DNA of 64,000 nt from Polyangium jinanense (GTDB lineage: Bacteria > Myxococcota > Polyangia > Polyangiales > Polyangiaceae). The notes under the pieces are model-generated. The model was not told the DNA's origin, did not search any database, and worked only from the letters and a program-made list of their open reading frames with translations. Numbering within the stretch: the first letter of the stretch is position 1; each line of letters starts with the position of its first letter. A program made the translations under genes and the position numbers. Location: the NCBI RefSeq assembly GCF_028435365.1, contig NZ_JAGTJJ010000001.1, positions 744,001 through 808,000 on the forward strand. Direction: 5' to 3'. Positions 16,610 to 24,623 of this stretch are shown here, piece after piece.

Positions 16610-18865
16610 ATGAGAAAGATTCTGGCTCCGATCGCGCTCCTCTGGCTCGCCGGTTGCGCCAAGACGACGACCTTCGTCAAGAGCGACACCACGCTCGGCC
16701 GCGTGGTCGTCTACCGCAACGGCATCGCCTACTTCGAGCGCTACGCCGAGATCGACGGCGACTCGCTCCGGCTCAGCGTGCCGGGGGACAAGATCGACGA
16801 TTTCTTGAAGTCGCTCACCGTGATCGACGCGACCACGGGCAAACCCGCGCCCGTCGCGTACCCGACCTCCGGTTCGGCGTTCGTCGGACAAGAGAACAAC
16901 CAGCAGAACTACCAGAACAACCAGCAGTACGGCGGTTCGCCCCTCGTCAACATGGAGATCCAGCTCCAGGGGCCGAAGCCGCACAAGCTCCTGCTCTCGT
17001 ACGTGACCGAGGCCCCGTCGTGGAAGCCGAGCTACCGCGTCTCCGTCGGCAAGGACGGCAAGATGAAGGTCGAGGCGTGGGCCATCGTGGACAACACCTC
17101 GGGCGAGGACTGGAACAAGGTGAAGCTCGGCGTCGGCTCGAGCTCGGCGCTCTCCTTCCGCTTCGATCTGCGCTCGGTCCGCATGGTCCAGCGAGAAACT
17201 TTGCAGTCGAACGATCTCTTCGCGCAGGCGCCCCCCATGGGCGGATCGACGTACGCGGGGCAGCCAGCGCTTCCGGGCGGAGGCCTTGCCCCGGGCAAAC
17301 GCGTGGTCGCGGAGCTCGACGACGCGCGGCTCGCGGACGCGACCGTCGCGCGTGACGCGGAGACAGAGCGCACGGAGGCGCGGACGCAGTCGGCCGACAA
17401 GAAGAGCAACGGCGGCCCGACGAGCGGGCTCGGGGGCTTCGGCGGAGGCGGAGGCAGGCGCGCGACCAACAGCGCGCCCGCGAAGAGGGAGCCGGCGCGC
17501 GAGCCGTGGGTGGACAACAAACCGAAGGACACCTCCGGGCTCGATCGGCTGGCCGCGCAGTACAAGAATTCGCGGCGGCAGGTGGTCGTCGAGGGGTATG
17601 CCGACGGGCGCGACGGCGACAAGTACGGCGCGTCGCTCGAACGAGCGAACCGGGCGCGCGAGCAGCTCATCCGCAGCGGGCTCGATCCTTCGCAGGTCGT
17701 CGCCGTGGGCAACGGCATGCAAGCGGGCCGCGCGGGCGGCGTCCGGATCGTCGAGGCGCCGGAAGAGGCCCAGCAGCAAGGGCAGATGCAAAACACCGCG
17801 ACCCTCGATCCGAACGCGGCGGCGCCGGCGAGCGCCGAGCCGATCGGGACGTCGCACTTCGAGTCGCCCACGCCGATGACGGTGCCGCGCCTGACGAGCG
17901 CGATGGTGTCGATCCTGAGCGAGGAGACCGAGGGCGGCTTCGTGTATTTCTACGATCCCGAGAGCGCGCGCGGAAACACGACGTTTCCGTTCCGCGCGGT
18001 GCGCCTCAAGAACCCCACCGGGTCGGTGCTGGAGAGCGGGCCCGTGACCGTGTTCGGCGAGGGCCGGTTCATCGGCGAGGGCATGAGTGATCCGATCCCG
18101 GCGCACTCGTTCGCGTTCGTGCCGTTCGCGCTCGATCGGCAAATCGTGGTGGAGCGCAAGGACGATACACGCGACGAGATCGCCCGCATCCTCAGCGTGC
18201 AGCGCGGCGTGTTCTCCACCGAGGTCCGCCACACGAAGAAGAAGACGCTCGTCATGACGAACCGCCTGCAAGACACGGCGACGGTGTACGTGCGGCATAC
18301 GGTCTCGCCCGGATACAAGCTGGCGAAGGCGCCGCCGTCGCAGGAGCGGATCGGCGAGTCGTACCTCTTCAAGATCGAGATCCCGGCAGGCAAGCAGGTC
18401 GAGGTGGACATCGAGGAGGCGACGCCGCTCTTCAAGAGCACCGACATCCGCAGCACGGTGGGGATGGAGATGGTGCGCGTGCATCTGTCGAGCGCCGCGG
18501 CCGCGGGCCCGCTGAAGGAGTCGGTGACGAAGCTGCTCGAGCTGCAGAAGGAGATGGCAAACCTCGAGCAGAGGATCACCACGTCACGCGAGCAGATGTC
18601 CGAATACCGGCAGCGCCTCGACGAGCTGCACGCGCAGATCGTCACGCTGAAGGTCGTGAAGAGCGGCGGGCCGCTGATGCAGAGCCTCGAAAAGAAGATG
18701 CAAGAGGTGAGCGATCGGATCTCGAAGGCCACGATCGATCTCGTCGCGCTGCAGGAGAAGCTGATGCTCGCGCGTATCCGCTTCCAGGACGGCGTCTCCG
18801 AGCTGTCGCTGGAAAAGGAGACGGCGGGTGCGGACGCGAAAGACGGTTCGACCACGAAGATCTAG
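16610..18865 (+). CDS. DUF4139 lipoprotein with an inserted OmpA-like domain
   Basis: A 751-aa envelope lipoprotein (MRKILAPIALLWLAGC, lipobox LAGC, Cys16). DUF4139-type segments are APSWKPSYRVSVGKDGK and VDNTSGEDWNKVKLGVGSS (residues ~135-185) and, further on, the beta-rich region around VRHTVSPGYKLAKAPP. Between them, at about residues 318-375, lies a peptidoglycan-binding OmpA-like stretch (VVVEGYADGRDGDKYG...LERANRAREQLI) framed by Gly-rich linkers. The C-terminus is a coiled coil (~640-730). The mix suggests a cell-wall-anchored periplasmic protein. Its TAG stop is the first base pairs of a strong hairpin. Confidence 0.75.
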   Translation: MRKILAPIALLWLAGCAKTTTFVKSDTTLGRVVVYRNGIAYFERYAEIDGDSLRLSVPGDKIDDFLKSLTVIDATTGKPAPVAYPTSGSAFVGQENNQQNYQNNQQYGGSPLVNMEIQLQGPKPHKLLLSYVTEAPSWKPSYRVSVGKDGKMKVEAWAIVDNTSGEDWNKVKLGVGSSSALSFRFDLRSVRMVQRETLQSNDLFAQAPPMGGSTYAGQPALPGGGLAPGKRVVAELDDARLADATVARDAETERTEARTQSADKKSNGGPTSGLGGFGGGGGRRATNSAPAKREPAREPWVDNKPKDTSGLDRLAAQYKNSRRQVVVEGYADGRDGDKYGASLERANRAREQLIRSGLDPSQVVAVGNGMQAGRAGGVRIVEAPEEAQQQGQMQNTATLDPNAAAPASAEPIGTSHFESPTPMTVPRLTSAMVSILSEETEGGFVYFYDPESARGNTTFPFRAVRLKNPTGSVLESGPVTVFGEGRFIGEGMSDPIPAHSFAFVPFALDRQIVVERKDDTRDEIARILSVQRGVFSTEVRHTKKKTLVMTNRLQDTATVYVRHTVSPGYKLAKAPPSQERIGESYLFKIEIPAGKQVEVDIEEATPLFKSTDIRSTVGMEMVRVHLSSAAAAGPLKESVTKLLELQKEMANLEQRITTSREQMSEYRQRLDELHAQIVTLKVVKSGGPLMQSLEKKMQEVSDRISKATIDLVALQEKLMLARIRFQDGVSELSLEKETAGADAKDGSTTKI

Positions 18866-18888
18866 AGCGCCGAACTGTTCGGCGCTCT
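18864..18888 (+). terminator. hairpin overlapping the stop codon of the DUF4139 gene
   Basis: AGAGCGCCGAAC and GTTCGGCGCTCT are perfect 12-bp arms around one T. The first arm begins inside the TAG stop. There is no T-run, so it is a candidate terminator or mRNA-stability structure. The same sequence is found after the peptide deformylase gene. Confidence 0.6.
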
Positions 18889-18928
18889 GCGAGATCGCAA
18901 AGCGAGCTCGCCTCGGGGGGTGAATCGG

Positions 18929-19026
18929 CCGGGCTTTGCCCGGACGAGAGGGGGACGCGAGGCGTCTCCCTCGGGACGAAAGAAGCCTAGAACATCGATC
19001 GGTTGTCAAACCGATCGATGTTCTAG
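18929..19026. repeat. three further inverted repeats in the spacer before the YjgN-like gene
   Basis: CCGGGC-TTT-GCCCGG lies at 18929-18943. An 11-bp stem with one G-T pair and a 3-nt loop is at 18948-18972. A perfect 18-bp inverted repeat (CTAGAACATCGATCGGTT, loop GTCA) is at 18987-19026. With the stop-codon hairpin, four structures fill most of the 245-bp spacer 18866-19110. The rest of the spacer shows no gene. Confidence 0.75.
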
Positions 19027-19110
19027 AGCGCCAGGCGCGAAGCCATCTTTACACCCTCTCCCCGAGGGCTGTACGCTCCGCCCTGACTCGCAACCAGGGA
19101 CGGTGCACGG

Positions 19111-20139
19111 ATGAACCCAGGCGGTTACGGTGGCGGCGGGGGATACCCGCCCGGCGGTGGTTATCCTCCCGGTGGTGGTTATCCGCCCGGCGGTGGTTAT
19201 CCGCCCGGCGGTGGAATGCCGCCTTCTGGTGGAGGTGGTGGCTGGGGACCGCCTCCGGGCGGCGCGCCGCCTGCGGGTGGTGGAGGTGGCTGGGGACAAC
19301 CTCCGGCCGGCGCCCCGGGCATGGGGGCCTATGCGCCGCCGCAGGGTGGTTATGGAGCGCCGCCCGGACCGCCGATGGGCATGATGGGCGCGGGCTTTCC
19401 CGGCATCGGGCAACGCGTCGTGTTCAATGGTGACGGCGGCAAGCTCTTCGGCACGTACCTGCTGTTCAACGTGGTGCCTGTCGCCGCCGGCGGGATCGTC
19501 TTCGCGATCATAAGCGGGATCGGCGGCGCCATCGGCGGCGCGATCGGGCGCGGGGGGGTGGGCGACATCATCGCCATCCTCTCCTCCATGGTCGGCGGCC
19601 TGATCTACCTGGCTGCCATTCTCACGGCCATCGTGCTCTTCTCGAACAAGTTCTACGAGTTCTATTACGAGGCGCTCCAGCTCGACGGGCAGCAATGCCA
19701 GTACACGGGCACGCCGCAAGAGCTCGCGAAGGTGATGGTCGTCAACACGCTGCTCACGGCGGTCACCTGCGGCATCTACACGCCGTGGGCGATCGTGAAG
19801 ACGAAGCAGTACGTGGACAGCAAGGTGCTCGTGAACGGGCAGCCGGGGCGGCTCACGTTCCACGGCGATCCGGCGTCGCTGCTCGGCACGTACATCCTCG
19901 GCCTGCTCCTCATGTACTGCACGCTCGGGATCTACGGCCCCTGGTTCGCGAACAACCTCTTCGCCTTCATGTGGGAGAACACGAAGCTCGACGGCCGGGG
20001 CTACCAGTTCCGCAAGGATCCGGGTGGGTTCTTCGGGACATACCTGCTCACGTTGCTCTTCACGTACCTCACCTGCGGTATTTATTACCCCTGGGGCATC
20101 TGCAACATCCTCAAGTGGGAGGCGGAGCGCGTCACCTGA
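19111..20139 (+). CDS. YjgN-like (DUF898) membrane protein with Gly/Pro repeat N-terminus
   Basis: A 342-aa protein. Residues 1-~95 are low complexity: five or so GGYPPGG-type repeats, then PPPGGAPPAGG blocks. From ~105 comes the DUF898/YjgN membrane domain with FNGDGGKLFGTYLLFNVVPV, FYEFYYEALQLDGQ, a second FHGDPASLLGTYILGLLL and a third FRKDPGGFFGTYLLTLLF unit. These are three homologous G-x-LFGTY-x-L units, each followed by hydrophobic helices and GIYTPW/GIYGPW/GIYYPW turns. The cytosolic Gly/Pro/Tyr head resembles that of other myxobacterial membrane proteins and may act as a flexible binding tail. The transport substrate is unknown. Confidence 0.8.
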   Translation: MNPGGYGGGGGYPPGGGYPPGGGYPPGGGYPPGGGMPPSGGGGGWGPPPGGAPPAGGGGGWGQPPAGAPGMGAYAPPQGGYGAPPGPPMGMMGAGFPGIGQRVVFNGDGGKLFGTYLLFNVVPVAAGGIVFAIISGIGGAIGGAIGRGGVGDIIAILSSMVGGLIYLAAILTAIVLFSNKFYEFYYEALQLDGQQCQYTGTPQELAKVMVVNTLLTAVTCGIYTPWAIVKTKQYVDSKVLVNGQPGRLTFHGDPASLLGTYILGLLLMYCTLGIYGPWFANNLFAFMWENTKLDGRGYQFRKDPGGFFGTYLLTLLFTYLTCGIYYPWGICNILKWEAERVT

Positions 20140-20152
20140 CGCGTTCCGGCCC

Positions 20153-20518
20153 ATGCGCGAGAGCGCCGCAAAGCGGCTCCGCTTCGCCCTGCCGGCGCTC
20201 TCGATAGCTTTCCTCCTCGCCCTCGTCCCCCAAACCACCTGCATCCTCCGCCTGACGCTCGGGCTCCCCTGCCCCGCGTGTGGCCTCACGCGCGCCGCGC
20301 TCGCGCTCCTGCGCCTCGATCTCGCGACCGCGACCGCTTTCCATCCGCTCGCGCTGCCGCTCGCGTTCGTGGCGATCGCCACGGTCTTCGCCGCGCGTTT
20401 CCTCGACGACGCCGCGTGGAAAAGGTTTGGCAGGGATGTCTCCGGCGGCAGCGGGGTCGCGATCGTGATCGTCTGGGCGCTTCGGTTCCTCGGCCTCTTC
20501 GGGGGGCCCGTGCCCTGA
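20153..20518 (+). CDS. DUF2752 membrane protein
   Basis: A 121-aa protein with three hydrophobic helices. The motif LGLPCPACGLTRAALALLRLDLATA followed by FHPLALPL is the signature of DUF2752, a small membrane family with a conserved CPxCG-TR motif. It begins 13 bp after the YjgN-like gene and is probably co-transcribed with it. ATG 20153 is used; no strong Shine-Dalgarno sequence is seen. The role is unknown. Confidence 0.78.
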   Translation: MRESAAKRLRFALPALSIAFLLALVPQTTCILRLTLGLPCPACGLTRAALALLRLDLATATAFHPLALPLAFVAIATVFAARFLDDAAWKRFGRDVSGGSGVAIVIVWALRFLGLFGGPVP

Positions 20519-20641
20519 CTTCACGCGGCGCGGCAACGTGATTCCACCAGAAAAATCCGCCACGGCGCGCGGCGCGTAGACGCGAAAACGAGGGAAAAAG
20601 CCCTTGTTTTCGGGTCTGACACGCGTGGTAGGATTACAAAC

Positions 20642-22864
20642 ATGCCCATCCTCGAGCTCAAGGTAGCTTCAGGCGCGGATCTCTCCGTTCGACGCTTCAC
20701 GGTGGAGGAGAGCGTTTCGACCCTGTCCACGATCGCCGTGTGGGCACGCTGCGAAGAGCCGGACGTCGATCTCGAGGGCATCATCGGCAAGGACGCATCG
20801 CTTCGGATCGTGCACGGCGTGCGGTTCGTCGCCGGGCTCGGATCGCGGACGTGGAAGGGCGTGGTGACGCACGTCGAACAGGTCCACGGCGTCGCGCCGC
20901 TGCCGGGGCAGAAGGCCGAATCGACGTACTTCTTGCGGATCGCACCGAAGGCCTGGCTGCTCACGCAGCGCCGTGGTCACCGCATCTACCAGCACCTCTC
21001 GATCCCGGACATCGTCGACAAACTCCTCGGCGAGTGGGCGATCACGCCCGTCTGGAAGATCGATCGCGGCACGTACCCGAAGCTCGAATACAAGGTGCAG
21101 TACGGCGAGAGCGACTACGCGTTCATGAGCCGCCTCGTGGAGGAGGCAGGCATCGCGTTCACGTTCCCCGACGAGGCGGGCACGAACATCACGTTCCACG
21201 ACAAACTGGAGAAGGGTCCGAAGCGCGGGGGTTTGCCCATCCCGTACATCGAGGAGCCGAACCAGGAGTCGGAGAAGGAGTTCGTGACGAACGTGCGGCT
21301 GTCGCACGAGGTGCGGCCGGGTCTGCACACGCAGCGCGACTACGACTTCCGCAGGCCCTCGTACGAGCTCGCCCAGCAGTCGCCGCGCGCGGCCGCGCCC
21401 GAGGACAAATACGAGCAATACGTCTACCAGCCGGGCTCGTTCCTCTCCGAGACGGGCAAGGCCGACGGGAACACGCCGGTCGCCGACGACAAGGGCGTGG
21501 CGCGGCACGAAGAGAAATACGGCAAGGGGCGCGCGGAGCGGGCGATGCTCGGGCGGCGCATGGGCCGGAGGCAGGTCGCGATCGATACGAATTGCCCCGA
21601 TCTCGCGCCGGGCATGATCTTCAACATCGGACATCACCCGCACCCCGAGATCGGCGAGGGATCGGATCTGCTCGTGATCGATCTACGGATCGAGGGCAGC
21701 CCGCAAGACGAGTGGAGCATCTCGGCGCGCAGCGTCTACACGGATGTCGTGTACCGGCCGCCGATGCGGACGCCGAAGCCGAAGCTCAACAACGTGCAGA
21801 GCGCGACGGTGGTCGGCCCGCCCGGGCAGGAGATCCACGTCGACGAGTTCGGCCGCGTGCGCGTGCAGTTCCCGTGGGATCGCGAGGGCACGTTCGACGA
21901 CAATAGCTCCTGCTGGATCCGCGTGAGCCAGGGCTGGGCGGGCACGGGTTACGGCATGATCGTGATTCCGCGCATCGGTCAGGAGGTGCTCGTCGGCTTC
22001 CTCGACGGCGATCCCGACATGCCCATCATCACGGGCCGCGTGTTCAACGCGACGCAGGTCGTGCCGTACGAGCTGCCCAAGTACAAGACGAGGAGCACGT
22101 GGAAGAGCAACTCGTCGCTCGGCGGAAACGGCTTCAACGAGATCATGTTCGAGGATCTGAAGACGCGCGAGCTCGTGTGGATGCAGGCCGAGAAGAACCT
22201 GCGCAAGTACGTCAAGAACGACGAGATCATCACGATCGGGCACGACCGGCAGAAGTACGTCGTGCGCAACGAGATCGAGTCGACGAGCGGCACGCGCGTC
22301 GAGGTGACGAGCGTGAACCGCATCGAGATCACCGACAAGGATCGGACGCTGTTCGTCGGCGGTGGGAGCCTGAAGCTCGTGAACGGCGACGAGCACGAGA
22401 TCACGGACGGCAACATGCAGCTGCTCGTCCAGAAGGATCAGGACATCGTGGTGCGGCAGATGCGCCGCGAGCGGGTCGAGAAGGATTCGAGCCTGTACGT
22501 GGTCGGCAATCGCAACGAGCGCGTCGACGGGACGCTCTCGGTCACGGTCGACAAGAACCACTACGAGAAGATCGCGAAGAACGCGGCGCTCGAAGTGTCG
22601 AAGGAGATCCACCTCAAGGCAGGCTCGTCGATCGTCATCGAGGCGGCGAAGGATCTCACGCTGAAGGGGCCCGGCGGGTTCATTCGCATCGATTCGAAGG
22701 GCGTGACGATCAAGGGCAACCTCGTGCGGATCAACAGCGGCGGCAGCGCCGGATCGGGGTCGGGCGCGAAGCCGATTGTGCCGGACGAGGCGAAGCTCGC
22801 GGTGGTGGACGAGCCGGAGAGGCCGAAGCCGATCGATCTGCGGGTCGAGGGGATCGGGCAATAG
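20642..22864 (+). CDS. vgrG: T6SS tip protein VgrG (first copy)
   Basis: A 740-aa TssI/VgrG spike protein. Residues 1-~380 form the gp27-like base (SIPDIVDKLLGEW, YGESDYAFMSRLVEEAGIAFTF). VDEFGRVRVQFPWDREG at ~401 starts the gp5 OB domain, with GWAGTGYGMIVIPRIGQEVLV and FLDGDPDMPIITGRVFN. After ~490 comes the beta-helical needle (repeated short V/D/K strands such as NGDEHEITDGNMQLLVQKD) ending in SIVIEAAKDLTLKGPGGFIRI. There is no C-terminal effector extension, so cargo is probably loaded through the PAAR/DUF4123 genes that follow. AGGA at 20630-20633 is the only ribosome-binding hint. Confidence 0.95.
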   Translation: MPILELKVASGADLSVRRFTVEESVSTLSTIAVWARCEEPDVDLEGIIGKDASLRIVHGVRFVAGLGSRTWKGVVTHVEQVHGVAPLPGQKAESTYFLRIAPKAWLLTQRRGHRIYQHLSIPDIVDKLLGEWAITPVWKIDRGTYPKLEYKVQYGESDYAFMSRLVEEAGIAFTFPDEAGTNITFHDKLEKGPKRGGLPIPYIEEPNQESEKEFVTNVRLSHEVRPGLHTQRDYDFRRPSYELAQQSPRAAAPEDKYEQYVYQPGSFLSETGKADGNTPVADDKGVARHEEKYGKGRAERAMLGRRMGRRQVAIDTNCPDLAPGMIFNIGHHPHPEIGEGSDLLVIDLRIEGSPQDEWSISARSVYTDVVYRPPMRTPKPKLNNVQSATVVGPPGQEIHVDEFGRVRVQFPWDREGTFDDNSSCWIRVSQGWAGTGYGMIVIPRIGQEVLVGFLDGDPDMPIITGRVFNATQVVPYELPKYKTRSTWKSNSSLGGNGFNEIMFEDLKTRELVWMQAEKNLRKYVKNDEIITIGHDRQKYVVRNEIESTSGTRVEVTSVNRIEITDKDRTLFVGGGSLKLVNGDEHEITDGNMQLLVQKDQDIVVRQMRRERVEKDSSLYVVGNRNERVDGTLSVTVDKNHYEKIAKNAALEVSKEIHLKAGSSIVIEAAKDLTLKGPGGFIRIDSKGVTIKGNLVRINSGGSAGSGSGAKPIVPDEAKLAVVDEPERPKPIDLRVEGIGQ

Positions 22865-22881
22865 AAAGGGGACGAGGGGTC

Positions 22882-23283
22882 ATGCCTCCTGCTGCACGCA
22901 TCACGGACATGCACGTCTGCCCCAAGGTGGATCCGGGGCCGAAGCCACACGTCGGCGGACCGGTGATCTCGGGCGAGCCGACGGTGCTCATCGGTTACAT
23001 GCCGGCGGCGCGGGTCGGGGACAAACTCATTTGCATCGGGCCGCCCGACGCGGTGTCTCAAGGCGAGCCGACGGTGAAGATCGGGAGGAAGGACGCGGCG
23101 CGGCGCGGCGATCCGACGGAGCACGGCGGGAAGATCGTGCTCGGCTGCCCGACGGTGAACATCGGCTCGTCGCCGCAGGCGGACGCGCTCCGAACGGACG
23201 AGCCATTCTGCGAGGAGTGCGAGCGGGCGAAGCAGGAGCGCGAGGCGGCGCGGAAGAATCGCGGCGACGACGGGACGGGCTGA
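22882..23283 (+). CDS. PAAR-domain T6SS spike-tip protein
   Basis: A 133-aa protein. Residues 1-100 carry the PAAR repeat pattern: PAARITDMHVCP at the start, GEPTVLIGYMPAARVGDKLICIGPPDAV in the middle, and GCPTVNIGSSP at the end, with His/Cys ligands for the tip metal. The C-terminal ~33 residues are charged (CEECERAKQEREAARKN), with a CxxC, and could be a short adaptor-binding tail. It follows VgrG by 17 bp. It sharpens the VgrG needle and links effectors to it. No toxin domain is attached. Confidence 0.92.
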   Translation: MPPAARITDMHVCPKVDPGPKPHVGGPVISGEPTVLIGYMPAARVGDKLICIGPPDAVSQGEPTVKIGRKDAARRGDPTEHGGKIVLGCPTVNIGSSPQADALRTDEPFCEECERAKQEREAARKNRGDDGTG

Positions 23284-23286
23284 GCG

Positions 23287-24204
23287 ATGCAGCGCGCAAT
23301 CCTGGAGCTGCGCTGGGGTCCGGAGGGCGGCACGAAGAAGGTGCTCGCGCCCGGCGAGCGCCTGCGCGTCGGGAGGAAGCCGAAGGCGCAATGGGTCGTC
23401 CCCGACAAACACATGTCGGGCGTGCATTTCGAGGTCGCTTACGACGGGAGGCGCTTCGAGGTGCGGGACCTCGCGAGCGCAAGCGGGACGCTCGTCGGGG
23501 GGCAGAAGATCACGGCGGCCGAAGAGCTCGCGAACGGGGGCTGGATCCGCGCGGGCGAGACCGATTTCATGGTGTACTTCGAGGCCGCGACGCCGCCCGA
23601 GGAGGACGAGCTCGATCGCATGCTCGAAGCGGAGTCGGACGACCTCGACCCCATGGCGGCGCAGTGGCTCGAAGAGCACCGCGAGCGGATTCTACGGGAC
23701 AAACGGAAACTGGAAGCGCGGCGCGTGGAGGCACTCGATCGGCTGCGGAAGGTGGACGGCCCGCTGTACGTGGTGCTCGACGCGGCGCGGACGGACCGGA
23801 TCCTCACGGTCGTGCGGGAATCGGTGGATCGGTACAAGTCGCTGTACGAAGGGATCGACGGCGAGGCGCTCGAGGACGTGGCGCCGTACCTCGTCGAGCT
23901 CGACCCTTCCTCCTCGTTGCTCCCGCGGATCATCGAGGAGGGCTGGGGGAATCGCTGGGGGATCTTCATCGACTATCCGCGCAGCTTCAAGGAGCTGCGG
24001 CGGCACCTCCGGCGGTTTCTGATGGTCGCGGACGCCGAGACGCGGAAGAAATTCTATTTTCGATTCTACGATCCGGTCGTCTTGCGCGAGTTCTTGCCGA
24101 CGTGCACGACGAAGCAGAAGGCGGAGCTTTTCGGGGAGATTCGCGCCTTCCTCGTCGAGGATCCGTTCGCGTATGTCGCGCGCTTCGCGGCGGAGGTCTC
24201 CTGA
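23287..24204 (+). CDS. FHA-DUF4123 fusion, T6SS effector adaptor (Tap/Tec type)
   Basis: A 305-aa protein. Residues ~5-100 are a forkhead-associated fold (LRVGRKPKAQWVVPDKHMSGVHFEVAYDG, LASASGTLVGG), which binds phosphothreonine or acts as a docking surface. Residues ~155-290 are DUF4123 (LYVVLDAARTDRILTVV, ELDPSSSLLPRIIEEGWGNRWGIFIDY, LRRHLRRFLMV, FRFYDPVVLREFLPTC), the adaptor domain that loads effectors on VgrG. It lies right after PAAR and right before the phospholipase module. The next gene's ATG overlaps its stop (TGATG). FHA plus DUF4123 suggests phospho-controlled loading, consistent with kinase-rich myxobacteria. Confidence 0.88.
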   Translation: MQRAILELRWGPEGGTKKVLAPGERLRVGRKPKAQWVVPDKHMSGVHFEVAYDGRRFEVRDLASASGTLVGGQKITAAEELANGGWIRAGETDFMVYFEAATPPEEDELDRMLEAESDDLDPMAAQWLEEHRERILRDKRKLEARRVEALDRLRKVDGPLYVVLDAARTDRILTVVRESVDRYKSLYEGIDGEALEDVAPYLVELDPSSSLLPRIIEEGWGNRWGIFIDYPRSFKELRRHLRRFLMVADAETRKKFYFRFYDPVVLREFLPTCTTKQKAELFGEIRAFLVEDPFAYVARFAAEVS

Positions 24205-24623
24205 TGCTGCTCGTCACGAAAGCCCAGAGGCGAGACGCCGGGTATTCGGCGTTCGTGGATCGCGTCGTGCGGCACATGAAGCTCCATTACTGGGCCGACG
24301 TGGGGCACCTGCCGCCCGAGGTCCTGTGGCGGCGGGTTTCCCATTGCATCGAGAAGGGGCGCGAGCGGGGGTTTACCTACGAGCGGAGCCTCGCGATCTT
24401 CACCGCGAACATGATGCGCATCGATCCGAGGTTTCACGAGCAGAAGAATATCGCGGCGCTGCTCGCCTCCGCGGACCGGCCCGAGCAGGAGCGGCTCGAG
24501 GGGCTCGTGAAGGAGATCTCGCCCGCTGCCTGGGCCGAGGCCGGGGCGATGTGCGACGCGAAGGAATACTGGTGGAGCGTGGATCGAACGATGGCCGATC
24601 CAGCGACGAGGAGTGAGCCATGA
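24204..24623 (+). CDS. small helical T6SS-associated protein
   Basis: A 139-aa protein. ATG 24204 overlaps the previous stop, and its own stop overlaps the phospholipase start (ATGA), so three genes are translationally coupled. It is predicted to be all helical. The segment RGFTYERSLAIFTANMMRIDPRFHEQKNIAALL resembles the short helical domain often found after DUF4123 adaptors. It may be a second half of the adaptor or a chaperone for the phospholipase. No signal peptide or membrane segment is seen, so it is unlikely to be immunity against a lipase acting outside the cytosol. Confidence 0.72.
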   Translation: MLLVTKAQRRDAGYSAFVDRVVRHMKLHYWADVGHLPPEVLWRRVSHCIEKGRERGFTYERSLAIFTANMMRIDPRFHEQKNIAALLASADRPEQERLEGLVKEISPAAWAEAGAMCDAKEYWWSVDRTMADPATRSEP

